A program made the translations under genes and the position numbers. Below, piece after piece: positions 6,271-15,635 of a DNA stretch of 64,000 bases. The notes beneath the pieces are model-generated. The model made no database searches, was not told the DNA's origin, and worked only from the letters and a program-made list of their open reading frames with translations. This DNA is from Hydrogenimonas sp. SS33 (lineage in GTDB: Bacteria; Campylobacterota; Campylobacteria; Campylobacterales; Hydrogenimonadaceae), in assembly GCF_040436365.1 (NCBI RefSeq), contig NZ_AP026369.1, positions 993,501 through 1,057,500 on the forward strand, written 5' to 3'. How positions within the stretch are numbered: the first letter of the stretch is position 1; each line of letters opens with the position of its first letter.

Positions 6271-7143
6271 ATGGACGGAAAGATAGAGATGCGGGAGGCT
6301 TTGCGCCAGCAGCAGAACGAGATCGACGATTATGCCGTCTACAAAGCGGTGGCGAAGATCGAGGAGGATCCCAAAAACAGGGAGGTCCTTCACAAAATCG
6401 CCCATCAGGAGAAGCGCCACTACGCCTTCTGGAAGAAGGTGACGGGCAAGTCACTGCACCCCAGGCGCCGGATCGTCTGGCTCTACGCCCTTTTTGCCCG
6501 TATTCTGGGCACCTCCTTCGCCGTCAAACTGCTTGAAAAACGGGAGGAGGGAGCGGAAGCATTCTACCGGCGGCTCTTCGACATCTACCCCGAAACGAGG
6601 GAGATCTACGAAGATGAAAAGAGCCACGAAAGCGAGCTGGTGCATATGCTCAACGACAGAAAGCTCCTCTATGCCGGCGCCATCGTCCTGGGAATGAACG
6701 ACGCCCTGGTGGAGCTGACGGGGACTCTCAGCGGCCTCGCCCTCGCCTTCGACAAAAGCACCGTCGTGGGTATCACCGGTATCATCATGGGAATCGCCGC
6801 CTCCCTCTCCATGGCCGGGTCTGCATACCTGGAGGCGCGGGAGAACCCCGCCGGCGAAATCTCACCCGCCACCTACGCTTTCTACACCGGCATCGCCTAT
6901 ATCATCACGACGATCCTGCTGGTCGTCCCCTTCTTTCTCGTCGAAACGACACTGCCTGCCCTGGTGCTCATGTTCACCGCCGCCGTCGCGGCAATCGTCA
7001 GCTACAACTTCTACATCTCCGTCGCACGGGACGAGCCATTCTGGAAAAGGGTGAAGGAGATGGCGCTCATCACCTTTGGCGTCGCTTTCATCTCCTTCGG
7101 CATCGGTTACGTGGTGCGCACCTGGTTCGGCATCGATATCTGA
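6271..7143 (+). CDS. Ferritin-like/VIT1 fusion iron exporter (MbfA type)
   Basis: This 290-residue protein joins two domains. Residues about 5-130 are a rubrerythrin-like four-helix domain with two ExxH motifs (EKRH and EKSH). Residues about 135-290 are a VIT1/CCC1 transporter domain starting at YAGAIVLGMNDALVELTGTLSG, with five predicted membrane spans. Members called MbfA export iron across the inner membrane and protect against iron and peroxide stress. The ATG follows AAAAGGA. It is divergent from the ArsC-like gene across a 76-base gap and converges on the LapD-like gene after 13 bases. Confidence 0.88.
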   Translation: MDGKIEMREALRQQQNEIDDYAVYKAVAKIEEDPKNREVLHKIAHQEKRHYAFWKKVTGKSLHPRRRIVWLYALFARILGTSFAVKLLEKREEGAEAFYRRLFDIYPETREIYEDEKSHESELVHMLNDRKLLYAGAIVLGMNDALVELTGTLSGLALAFDKSTVVGITGIIMGIAASLSMAGSAYLEARENPAGEISPATYAFYTGIAYIITTILLVVPFFLVETTLPALVLMFTAAVAAIVSYNFYISVARDEPFWKRVKEMALITFGVAFISFGIGYVVRTWFGIDI

Positions 7144-7156
7144 CCCTCTTCTGGAC

Positions 7157-9040
7157 TCAGATGACGTAATATTCGATCCCCAGATCCCCCAGAGCGTCGA
7201 GCTGCTCCGACGACTCGACCGAGCGGATCAACAGTTTGATGCCTACGCTGCGCAACAGCAGAAGCAGGGATTCCCGGAGGGAATCGCTCATATCCAGCAG
7301 CCGGCCCGCATGCATTTTGACATACATGGGCCTGACGACCTGCAGTTTCGCCAGGATTCTCTCGTCGGCGTCGAAACGGCTGATACCGAGGGCGATATTC
7401 TCTTTCGTCAGCGATTCGACGATCGACTCGATCGTCTCCCGGGTATTGAAAATCAGGTCCTGCTCGGGAATTTCGACCACAAATCCCCGTCCCCTGTTTT
7501 CCAGCTTCCTGACCATCGCGACAAAACGTTCGAATTCGTGGGTGGTGTCGAGATATCCGAGCGGCAGTTCCATAGCGATACGGTCCGCACCGACCTCGTT
7601 GCGTTCCACAAGATAGTTCAGGGCATAATGCACATACTCGGGGAAAAGCCCGAGCCGCATCATCATCGGCCCATAGACGGCGTAGGGGACCGGTTCTCCA
7701 TCCTCTTTTCGCAGTTCGAAGACAATACGTCCCGAAATGTCCCTTCCGTTTTCGGAGTAGATATCGGTGAGTACAGGCTTCAAATTTCCGTGTCGGATCG
7801 CTTCGGTTACCAGGTTCCGCCACTGAGGTTTTCGCGTCGGCAGGTCGTCTTTCTGCGTAGCCGTCTCCAGATGGTCGCATCCCGACGCGAGGGCCCGGTT
7901 GAGTGTCAGGTCGATGGAGGACAGGAGTTTTTCCCGCGATGTACTTCCGTTGTAAGAGACAACGGCAGCGGCCAGACAGAGAAGATCACCCATTGCATTC
8001 TCATCGAGAATTTTTCTGGCTTCGGCAATGAGGGTTCTCCCCTTTTCCGAAGCCTCGGCGATTTCGGTTCCCGGCATCAGCATCGCTATCTCCAGACCGG
8101 AAATTCTGGCAGCGACACATTCACCGCATGCACCTGCCAGCCTCTCGGCTCCATTCGCCAAAGCCTTGAGGACTTCGTTGACTCTGTCGTAACCGAACCG
8201 CCTGTTTGCCTCTTCCGTATTCGCGAGGTGGATCACCAGCACCGAACCTTCACTGCGGCCGTCGTCGGAATGGAGGATCTCATCGTAGTGGATCATGAAA
8301 TAGCGACGGTTGTTGAGGCCCGTCAGAGCATCCGTATATTCGAGGCGGCGGTTACGGTTGGTCAGTTCCAGCAGTCTGTCGTGCATATCCTTCACCCGCG
8401 TCACCAGGGAGTTCATCGCTTCGGCCATCCGTTTCAGTTCCACCGTCCTCGGCATTTTTTCATTGAGGATGAAACGGTTCTGCAAAACCCCTTCCGCCTG
8501 GGCTTCCACCTTTTCGAGCGGCCTGAGAATCATTTTCAGCATCACGGCTATGATCGCCAGGGCCACAAGCGTCGCTGCGGAGAAGATGAAAATGATTTTG
8601 TTGAAAAGAGAGTAGAGATAGCGCAACGATTCACTTTCATCCGCCGTCACTTCGAGAATCCCCAACGGATGCCATCCGCTCGAGACCTGGGCCCTGCCGA
8701 TCTGGGGCATCAGATGGACAAGCCGGGCGAACCACGCCGGTACCACATCTGCCGACGGCCGCTCCTCTTTGAAAATCTCTTTGCCGTCTATGGTCTTCAG
8801 CACTATTTTCCTGTAGTACCCCGTATCGAAAACCGCTTCCGCCATCACTGCCATCTTTGCCGAATCACCGCTCTCCTGAGACATCGACACCGCCAGAGTC
8901 GAAGCCGTATTCTGGGCTTTCATATAGAGTTCGTTTTCGATGTAGTCTCTCGAATCGTTGAAACTGATCGCCAATACCACGGCGAGCATGAGCAGGAAAA
9001 AGAGTGTAAATACGATGGTGATCTGTCTGAAAAGTGTCAT
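7157..9040 (-). CDS. lapD: LapD-like c-di-GMP receptor with degenerate GGDEF and EAL domains
   Basis: In order: N-terminal membrane span, periplasmic LapD/MoxY-type domain (about residues 30-150), second span with HAMP, degenerate GGDEF domain (LTGLNNRRYF is kept, but the active-site signature reads ISGLE) and degenerate EAL domain (the EAL position reads ELR). Loss of both signatures matches LapD, which binds c-di-GMP without making or breaking it and then sequesters the periplasmic protease LapG. The ATG at 9040 overlaps the protease stop as ATGA, so the 627-residue start is well placed. With the protease and adhesin genes it forms an effector-protease-substrate set. Confidence 0.88.
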   Translation of the reverse strand: MTLFRQITIVFTLFFLLMLAVVLAISFNDSRDYIENELYMKAQNTASTLAVSMSQESGDSAKMAVMAEAVFDTGYYRKIVLKTIDGKEIFKEERPSADVVPAWFARLVHLMPQIGRAQVSSGWHPLGILEVTADESESLRYLYSLFNKIIFIFSAATLVALAIIAVMLKMILRPLEKVEAQAEGVLQNRFILNEKMPRTVELKRMAEAMNSLVTRVKDMHDRLLELTNRNRRLEYTDALTGLNNRRYFMIHYDEILHSDDGRSEGSVLVIHLANTEEANRRFGYDRVNEVLKALANGAERLAGACGECVAARISGLEIAMLMPGTEIAEASEKGRTLIAEARKILDENAMGDLLCLAAAVVSYNGSTSREKLLSSIDLTLNRALASGCDHLETATQKDDLPTRKPQWRNLVTEAIRHGNLKPVLTDIYSENGRDISGRIVFELRKEDGEPVPYAVYGPMMMRLGLFPEYVHYALNYLVERNEVGADRIAMELPLGYLDTTHEFERFVAMVRKLENRGRGFVVEIPEQDLIFNTRETIESIVESLTKENIALGISRFDADERILAKLQVVRPMYVKMHAGRLLDMSDSLRESLLLLLRSVGIKLLIRSVESSEQLDALGDLGIEYYVI

Positions 9041-9702
9041 AGAGGTTGTCCTTTCATGCGGTGGATGAGGTCTTCCCATTTTCGGCGGACTGTCAGGTTT
9101 TTCTTCGCAAGCCCCCTGCTGGAATGGTCACGGAACCGTTCCAACAGTTCGCCGTTGAAGGTGTAGACGGGGATGATGTCTTTGCGTTTGGAGGCCGGGA
9201 AAACCCGCAGATTGAGATTGTCGAGAATCAGAGGTTCGCTTTTGGGAGTTTCATAGTAGGCGAGAACCATATGGGGACCGCGCCTGCCCCTGACCCTCGC
9301 ATAGACGAAATAGAGTTTGGAGGGCCCGATTCCGAGCGCTTTGAGGGTAAAATATTTGGCGATGACATAATCTTCGCAGTCGCCTCTGTCCCTGAGGAGG
9401 AATTCGAAAGGGGTCGCCCAGTAGTCCCGCTTGCCCCATACTTTCAAATCGGGAGCGTAGCGTACGCCGTTCCAGAAGTCGTTGACCTCGTTCAACTTCT
9501 TCCGGATGTCGGCATCGCGCAGGGAGTCGACCAGCTCGTCGAGATATCTGAAGCGGGCCGCCACAAAGGGGCCGTACGCTTTTTTTATTTCAGCCAGCCT
9601 GTTCTTATAGATGAAGGCATCGGCGGCAGCCGCCGCAAAAAGTATGGCCGATGCTGCAGCGACTGCCCAAAAAACGCTCTTTTTTGCCTTCACCTTTTTC
9701 AA
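9037..9702 (-). CDS. lapG: LapG-like periplasmic cysteine protease (transglutaminase-like, BTLCP)
   Basis: This 221-residue protein has an N-terminal signal/anchor segment (residues 9-29). The catalytic triad is visible: Cys in DRGDCEDYVIAKY, His in GPHMVLAYY and Asp in LILDNLN. LapG enzymes clip the N-terminal retention module of giant adhesins to release biofilm cells when c-di-GMP falls. The start is a TTG six bases after the adhesin stop with no clear ribosome site, suggesting coupled translation; a GTG three codons later is an alternative. The stop overlaps the lapD start. Confidence 0.9.
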   Translation of the reverse strand: MKKVKAKKSVFWAVAAASAILFAAAAADAFIYKNRLAEIKKAYGPFVAARFRYLDELVDSLRDADIRKKLNEVNDFWNGVRYAPDLKVWGKRDYWATPFEFLLRDRGDCEDYVIAKYFTLKALGIGPSKLYFVYARVRGRRGPHMVLAYYETPKSEPLILDNLNLRVFPASKRKDIIPVYTFNGELLERFRDHSSRGLAKKNLTVRRKWEDLIHRMKGQPL

Positions 9703-9707
9703 AACGG

Positions 9708-12700
9708 TCAGCTGTGATGGACATCCTGATCGATTTTCAGCGTAACCGTCGGATCGCCGCCGGAGGTAGAGGTGTAGGTGTAGATATCATAACCCCCTTC
9801 CGATGTATGGGTGACATCGTACCCTGCCGGTGCGTCCGGTATATTGACTTTATCACCTCTGTCACCGTCAATAACCAGCGTATTCCTCTCATCGGTCATC
9901 TCTATAACATCATTGAGTGTAAGATTTTTGATTTCATGATTATCGAAAGCGGTGAGATCTATTTTTTCCATGTTTTTGATATGTGTGCCGTCCGGCAGAT
10001 TCGAAAAGTCTATCGTCTCGTTCTCATGAAGAACCAGGGTATCTTCCCCATGCATGCCGTCAACCGTTTTGCCCGGTTCAAACAGATAGGTATCATCCGA
10101 GGAGGCAACCTCCACAGTCAACGTTTTTTCAACGGTTTTCGTATCGATAATCGCACCGTTTTCCATCTCCTGACTGGTCGCTTTGAATGTCAAATCATGG
10201 GACTCGTCGGTTGCGTATCGAAGTGTATCCAACTGCCAGTCGCTCACATTCACACTTGCACCGTCCGATGTCGCTGTATAGCTGTGGCCCGCATCATCAT
10301 ACAGAGTCGACCCTTTTTTGATCCCTTCGACCTCCACAACAAGATTTTCCGATCCGTCCGTGTCAGTCAGTTGCGCGTCCACAGAAATCTCTATATCGGT
10401 CCCCTCTTTGACATGGACTGTTCCGTCATCGTTCAACTCGGTAGCATCGAAAGTGATCTTGTTGATCAAAAAATCATCTCCTTCTCCCGGAGGATAAAGA
10501 CGGATTTCATCGAATGCTTCCCCGTTGGACGGCGCAAAGTGGATCAACGGATCCACCTCGTCACTGCCGTTGCCGATAACAATCTCTTCTACCCGCTCAC
10601 CGTTTCGATAAAACGCCATATCGGCAGTTTCGTCCGGAGCATTCCATGCCAACGCTACATTGACGGAATAGATCGGCTGGTCGAATTTGACGGAAACCTG
10701 TTCGGGGGCATCGGCGTTACTGTTATAGCCGGTCTCTACATCGTCACCGCTGGCCCGTCCTTTGACACCGAAACCGGGAGGATTCCCTCTATGTACACCG
10801 ATCGTTCCTGTCGAACCGTCGGGATTATAAGCAGTTACAGTATATCCGTTTCCGGTTTCATTGACATTATCGCTGTCGATTATGATGGTTTTTGTTTCAG
10901 ACAGAGCTTTGACATCCAATACCGGTGCGTCAGCCACACCATTGGAATCGACGGTCAGGCTCTGTTGTGCCGTTGCAACATTCCCGGCTTCATCGGTTGC
11001 CGTTACCTTGATTTGGTGATTTCCGTCTTCTATAACCGCAGAGGTATTGTCGAAAATCCATTTTCCGTCACTGTCGGCCGTCACTGTTCCGAGTGAAGTA
11101 TCATCAAGGCGAATCTCTACCGTGCTTCCCGGATCAGCTTTTCCCTCGAAAACCAATGTGTTGTCATTGGTAATGAAATCCCCTTCATCTCCGCTGTCTT
11201 CGCTGATCTTTTCAATCGACGCCGTTTCCGTCGTATCCTTCTCGATACTGTCCTCCGCCGTCGCGCTGTTGCCCGCCGCGTCTTCCGCCGCCAGCTTCAC
11301 CGTCACCGTCCCGTCTTTCAGGGAACCCGTATCCACCGTCGTGCTCCAGTTCCCCTCATCATCCACCGTCACCGTCGACGGATCGATCGTGATCGTGTTC
11401 GTACCGTCCGTCACGCTCAGGGCCGTGATGTGCCCTCCCGCCTCGATCCGGCCGCTCAGCTGCGTCCGGGCCAGGTCGTCGTGGCTATCGAGGTAGTCGT
11501 CGTGGCCGCTGTCATCTTTGATATCCACACTCGCGGCGGTCTGCGTATCCACCGTCACGCTGCCGCTGCCCACGCCTTTGTTGCCCGCGGCATCCACCGC
11601 TTCCACCGTGATCTCGTGTTTTCCGTCGGTCAGGCTCTTGACCGTATCGTCGGGAAGCGTCCATGTGCCGTCCCCGTTGTTGGTCGCCGTATAGCTCTCG
11701 CCGTCGATCGTCACGACCACCGTCGCATTCGGATCATCCACACTCCCGCTGATCTCCGGCGTCGCGTCGTTGGTCAGGTCGATACTCTTCACGCTCACGC
11801 TCGGGGCGGTCGTATCCACCCCGTACTGCTCCGTCGCGCTCGCCTCGGCACTGTTGCCCGCCGCATCCGTCACCGTGATCGACGCTTCGACCGTATGGTC
11901 GCTGTCGCCTGTCAGCTCACTGCCCGGCACTGCAACGGAGAACTTCCCGTCGGCGTCCACCTCGCCCTCGTACGCTTTCCCGTTGACCGTCAGCGTCACC
12001 CTGTCGCCCGCTTCGTACTCTCCGCTCACCGTCCCGGTGATACTGACATCGCCGCCCGCCTCGGCCGCGTTGACCACATTGTCATCCGTCACCGCATCCA
12101 GCGTGATCCCCACCGTCGGCGGCGTCGTATCCTTCTCGATACTGTCCTCCGCCGTCGCGCTGTTGCCCGCCGCGTCTTCCGCCGCCAGCTTCACCGTCAC
12201 CGTCCCGTCTTTCAGGGAACCCGTATCCACCGTCGTGCTCCAGTTCCCCTCATCATCCACCGTCACCGTCGACGGATCGATCGTGATCGTGTTCGTACCG
12301 TCCGTCACGCTCAGGGCCGTGATGTGCCCTCCCGCCTCGATCCGGCCGCTCAGCTGCGTCCGGGCCAGGTCGTCGTGGCTATCGAGGTAGTCGTCGTGGC
12401 CGCTGTCATCTTTGATATCCACACTCGCGGCGGTCTGCGTATCCACCGTCACGCTGCCGCTGCCCACGCCTTTGTTGCCCGCGGCATCCACCGCTTCCAC
12501 CGTGATCTCGTGTTTTCCGTCGGTCAGGCTCTTGACCGTATCGTCGGGAAGCGTCCATGTGCCGTCCCCGTTGTTGGTCGCCGTATAGCTCTCGCCGTCG
12601 ATCGTCACGACCACCGTCGCATTCGGATCATCCACACTCCCGCTGATCTCCGGCGTCGCGTCGTTGGTCAGGTCGATACTCTTCACGCTCACGCTCGGGG

Positions 12701-14858
12701 CGGTCGTATCCACCCCGTACTGCTCCGTCGCGCTCGCCTCGGCACTGTTGCCCGCCGCATCCGTCACCGTGATCGACGCTTCGACCGTATGGTCGCTGTC
12801 GCCTGTCAGCTCACTGCCCGGCACTGCAACGGAGAACTTCCCGTCGGCGTCCACCTCGCCCTCGTACGCTTTCCCGTTGACCGTCAGCGTCACCCTGTCG
12901 CCCGCTTCGTACTCTCCGCTCACCGTCCCGGTGATACTGACATCGCCGCCCGCCTCGGCCGCGTTGACCACATTGTCATCCGTCACCGCATCCAGCGTGA
13001 TCCCCACCGTCGGCGGCGTCGTATCCTTCTCGATACTGTCCTCCGCCGTCGCGCTGTTGCCCGCCGCGTCTTCCGCCGCCAGCTTCACCGTCACCGTCCC
13101 GTCTTTCAGGGAACCCGTATCCACCGTCGTGCTCCAGTTCCCCTCATCATCCACCGTCACCGTCGACGGATCGATCGTGATCGTGTTCGTACCGTCCGTC
13201 ACGCTCAGGGCCGTGATGTGCCCTCCCGCCTCGATCCGGCCGCTCAGCTGCGTCCGGGCCAGGTCGTCGTGGCTATCGAGGTAGTCGTCGTGGCCGCTGT
13301 CATCTTTGATATCCACACTCGCGGCGGTCTGCGTATCCACCGTCACGCTGCCGCTGCCCACGCCTTTGTTGCCCGCGGCATCCACCGCTTCCACCGTGAT
13401 CTCGTGTTTTCCGTCGGTCAGGCTCTTGACCGTATCGTCGGGAAGCGTCCATGTGCCGTCCCCGTTGTTGGTCGCCGTATAGCTCTCGCCGTCGATCGTC
13501 ACGACCACCGTCGCATTCGGATCATCCACACTCCCGCTGATCTCCGGCGTCGCGTCGTTGGTCAGGTCGATACTCTTCACGCTCACGCTCGGGGCGGTCG
13601 TATCCACCCCGTACTGCTCCGTCGCGCTCGCCTCGGCACTGTTGCCCGCCGCATCCGTCACCGTGATCGACGCTTCGACCGTATGGTCGCTGTCGCCTGT
13701 CAGCTCACTGCCCGGCACTGCAACGGAGAACTTCCCGTCGGCGTCCACCTCGCCCTCGTACGCTTTCCCGTTGACCGTCAGCGTCACCCTGTCGCCCGCT
13801 TCGTACTCTCCGCTCACCGTCCCGGTGATACTGACATCGCCGCCCGCCTCGGCCGCGTTGACCACATTGTCATCCGTCACCGCATCCAGCGTGATCCCCA
13901 CCGTCGGCGGCGTCGTATCCTTCTCGATACTGTCCTCCGCCGTCGCGCTGTTGCCCGCCGCGTCCGTGACTGTCACCGAAACGGAAATCTCTCCGTCTTT
14001 CAATGAACTTACATCAATACCCGTTACATTGAATTCACCGGTGGTAGGGTTGTAGCGGATCTGTGATGAGGGAATTTCAATCGTTGTGCTTCCGTCAGTG
14101 AGAAGAAGCGTACCGACGGAACTGCCGGGTTGGACTCTGCCCGTTACGGAGATATTGCCGGCTTCCGACAAATTGACAATACCGTCCCCGTTGCCGTCCA
14201 CGATCGAAACCGTATTTTGAATTTCCGGCGTCACGGGAGGATGGACCGGTGGGACAAACGGTGTATGCGCCTCCTCCGTCGGCGGTACATAGACCGGAAC
14301 CGATTCCGGTACAGTGAGCCCTGCTGTTCCTTCCACCGGGCTGAAAGGATCCAGCGGCTGTTCGAGCGTATAGTTGTGCGAGTCGACGGAACGCAGGCCC
14401 GCATTGACGTCGGCCATGGCGTTGGTCCCATTGGCAAACCTGTCTCCCTCCGAGTGGGATGCGGGCATTACATCCTCTTTGCCCAGTGCCGTTTCATCCA
14501 CATCGATATCACCGAACTCTTTCAGAAGCTGGTCGATGGCATCCTCTTTCGAATCCGCTCCGGCACCTGCCAGTGCCGCAGAGACATCGGCTTCCGCCAG
14601 TGTCGCTTCCGTATGCATCGGCTCCACGGATGTGACGGAAGCGTCGAAAAGAACTTCCGCTTCTCCATCGATGACGAAGTGCTCTTTCGTCTGGACCAGG
14701 TCGATGACGATTTTGTCCTGGGGATTGTGGGTAGGGTCGAACACCAGATCGTCCGCATAGATCGGGTCCCCCACTTTGAGCACCCTTTCGCTCCCATCTT
14801 TCGATCTGGCGACGAACTTTCCGACGATCTCTTTGACATAACCTACGATCTGTGCCAT
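9708..14858 (-). CDS. Giant LapA-type adhesin, retention module plus repeated Ig-like domains
   Basis: This 1,716-residue surface adhesin is exported by the neighbouring type I system. Residues 1-75 form the retention-module fold (VGYVKEIVGKFVARSKDG, then LKVGDPIYADDL) that holds such proteins in the outer-membrane pore. SAALAGAGA at 93-101 is a candidate LapG cleavage region, but the classical TAAG is absent. Residues about 220-1240 are Ig-like domains (DAAGNSA boundaries), including three 298-residue units identical at protein level. The C-terminal ~150 residues are Asp/Thr rich, like type I secretion targeting regions, without clear RTX nonapeptides. There is no signal peptide, as expected. 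The ATG follows AAAGGA. Because of the repeats, assembly copy number needs long reads. Confidence 0.92.
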   Translation of the reverse strand: MAQIVGYVKEIVGKFVARSKDGSERVLKVGDPIYADDLVFDPTHNPQDKIVIDLVQTKEHFVIDGEAEVLFDASVTSVEPMHTEATLAEADVSAALAGAGADSKEDAIDQLLKEFGDIDVDETALGKEDVMPASHSEGDRFANGTNAMADVNAGLRSVDSHNYTLEQPLDPFSPVEGTAGLTVPESVPVYVPPTEEAHTPFVPPVHPPVTPEIQNTVSIVDGNGDGIVNLSEAGNISVTGRVQPGSSVGTLLLTDGSTTIEIPSSQIRYNPTTGEFNVTGIDVSSLKDGEISVSVTVTDAAGNSATAEDSIEKDTTPPTVGITLDAVTDDNVVNAAEAGGDVSITGTVSGEYEAGDRVTLTVNGKAYEGEVDADGKFSVAVPGSELTGDSDHTVEASITVTDAAGNSAEASATEQYGVDTTAPSVSVKSIDLTNDATPEISGSVDDPNATVVVTIDGESYTATNNGDGTWTLPDDTVKSLTDGKHEITVEAVDAAGNKGVGSGSVTVDTQTAASVDIKDDSGHDDYLDSHDDLARTQLSGRIEAGGHITALSVTDGTNTITIDPSTVTVDDEGNWSTTVDTGSLKDGTVTVKLAAEDAAGNSATAEDSIEKDTTPPTVGITLDAVTDDNVVNAAEAGGDVSITGTVSGEYEAGDRVTLTVNGKAYEGEVDADGKFSVAVPGSELTGDSDHTVEASITVTDAAGNSAEASATEQYGVDTTAPSVSVKSIDLTNDATPEISGSVDDPNATVVVTIDGESYTATNNGDGTWTLPDDTVKSLTDGKHEITVEAVDAAGNKGVGSGSVTVDTQTAASVDIKDDSGHDDYLDSHDDLARTQLSGRIEAGGHITALSVTDGTNTITIDPSTVTVDDEGNWSTTVDTGSLKDGTVTVKLAAEDAAGNSATAEDSIEKDTTPPTVGITLDAVTDDNVVNAAEAGGDVSITGTVSGEYEAGDRVTLTVNGKAYEGEVDADGKFSVAVPGSELTGDSDHTVEASITVTDAAGNSAEASATEQYGVDTTAPSVSVKSIDLTNDATPEISGSVDDPNATVVVTIDGESYTATNNGDGTWTLPDDTVKSLTDGKHEITVEAVDAAGNKGVGSGSVTVDTQTAASVDIKDDSGHDDYLDSHDDLARTQLSGRIEAGGHITALSVTDGTNTITIDPSTVTVDDEGNWSTTVDTGSLKDGTVTVKLAAEDAAGNSATAEDSIEKDTTETASIEKISEDSGDEGDFITNDNTLVFEGKADPGSTVEIRLDDTSLGTVTADSDGKWIFDNTSAVIEDGNHQIKVTATDEAGNVATAQQSLTVDSNGVADAPVLDVKALSETKTIIIDSDNVNETGNGYTVTAYNPDGSTGTIGVHRGNPPGFGVKGRASGDDVETGYNSNADAPEQVSVKFDQPIYSVNVALAWNAPDETADMAFYRNGERVEEIVIGNGSDEVDPLIHFAPSNGEAFDEIRLYPPGEGDDFLINKITFDATELNDDGTVHVKEGTDIEISVDAQLTDTDGSENLVVEVEGIKKGSTLYDDAGHSYTATSDGASVNVSDWQLDTLRYATDESHDLTFKATSQEMENGAIIDTKTVEKTLTVEVASSDDTYLFEPGKTVDGMHGEDTLVLHENETIDFSNLPDGTHIKNMEKIDLTAFDNHEIKNLTLNDVIEMTDERNTLVIDGDRGDKVNIPDAPAGYDVTHTSEGGYDIYTYTSTSGGDPTVTLKIDQDVHHS
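11232..13963. repeat. 894 bp in-frame tandem repeat, about 3.05 copies
   Basis: The same block begins at 11241, 12135, 13029 and 13923, an exact 894-base (298-codon) period. I saw no difference between the three complete copies. Similarity stops near 13963, where the fourth copy diverges after about 40 bases. Each unit encodes roughly three Ig-like domains. Such identity implies recent duplication or gene conversion and predicts length variation between strains. Confidence 0.9.
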
Positions 14859-14910
14859 CTTTTGATCCTTTCATTCCCCGTTCAGAGAGGGTTCTGTTTC
14901 ATTTTCGACC

Positions 14911-14940
14911 ATTGTACGCAACTTCCGGCTTCACTGTCCA
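14911..14940 (-). promoter_or_regulatory. Candidate sigma-70 promoter of the adhesin gene
   Basis: On the minus strand TGGACA (14940-14935) and TACAAT (14916-14911) are 18 bases apart, leaving about a 45-base leader before the adhesin ATG. A TATAGT hexamer further upstream is an alternative -10 element. Confidence 0.45.
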
Positions 14941-15050
14941 TTGGACCAAAGTACTATACGGTAACAGGCAAAACGAAGCCCCCTGTTTTCCGGAAACCGG
15001 CTTCCTGCCCTTCGGAACCGAAGATTCCGGGGAAAGCCGTACTTATTCCT

Positions 15051-15635
15051 CTATTTGAGCATGGTCACCAGTTCCAGACGGTTGGAGACATGAAGTTTCT
15101 TGAAGATCTTTCCCAGATGGGCTTTTACCGTCCGTTCCGTAATACCAAGCTTTTCTCCGATCTCCCTGTTGCCGTACCCTTCCAACAGAAGAGCCGCCAA
15201 CTCCTTTTCCCTGCTCGTCAAAACATCCGGCAGGGGTTTGCTTTGCTTCTCTTTGCCGGCCATGTCGGCTACCAGGCGGCTCACGAATTCCGGATAGAGC
15301 CACACATTGCCCTCCATGACCGTCTCCACGCAGGCGCGCAGATGCACCGGTTGCATCAAACTGTTCCCGTACCCTTTGACCCCCAGTGCCAAAAGCCGTT
15401 TGGCATTTTCGTAGGTCGGATGGCTCTCCAGAACGATCATCCTCACATCCTCCCGGTTTTGTCCGGAGGAGAGAAACGCCGGAATCTCCGGTGCCGCACC
15501 GGAAAAGTCCGCCACGACGGTTTTGGGGCTGTTTTCGGTATTGAGCTGTTCCACGGCTGCGGGATTCAGGTCGGCCAGCGCCTTTTCCCATCGCCGCAGA
15601 AGAGCCAGGTCATGGGCAAAGAGTTCAAGATGCAT
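15051..15635 (-). CDS. LuxR/NarL-type regulator in the adhesin secretion operon
   Basis: This 194-residue protein has a receiver-like N-terminal half and a LuxR helix-turn-helix (LTSREKELAALLLEGYGNREIGEKLGITERTVKAHLGKIF in two adjoining helices). The receiver keeps an Asp in VVADFSG but lacks the usual acidic pair near the start, so phosphorylation is doubtful. The ATG at 15635 shares one base with the membrane-fusion gene stop (TGATG). CsgD-like biofilm regulators have similar architecture. It probably regulates adhesin or secretion genes; the target is inferred from position. Confidence 0.85.
   Translation of the reverse strand: MHLELFAHDLALLRRWEKALADLNPAAVEQLNTENSPKTVVADFSGAAPEIPAFLSSGQNREDVRMIVLESHPTYENAKRLLALGVKGYGNSLMQPVHLRACVETVMEGNVWLYPEFVSRLVADMAGKEKQSKPLPDVLTSREKELAALLLEGYGNREIGEKLGITERTVKAHLGKIFKKLHVSNRLELVTMLK

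Noticed and set aside
9708-10080. RTX calcium-binding repeats at the adhesin C-terminus
   Set aside because: Asp/Gly-rich stretches such as YLFEPGKTVDGMHGEDTLVL resemble an RTX start, but no tandem GGxGxDxUx nonapeptides are present.
11430-14006. 858-codon plus-strand open frame with three repeats
   Set aside because: Antisense shadow of the adhesin repeats; its Arg/His-rich repetitive sequence follows from the 894 bp repeat, with no secretion or domain features.
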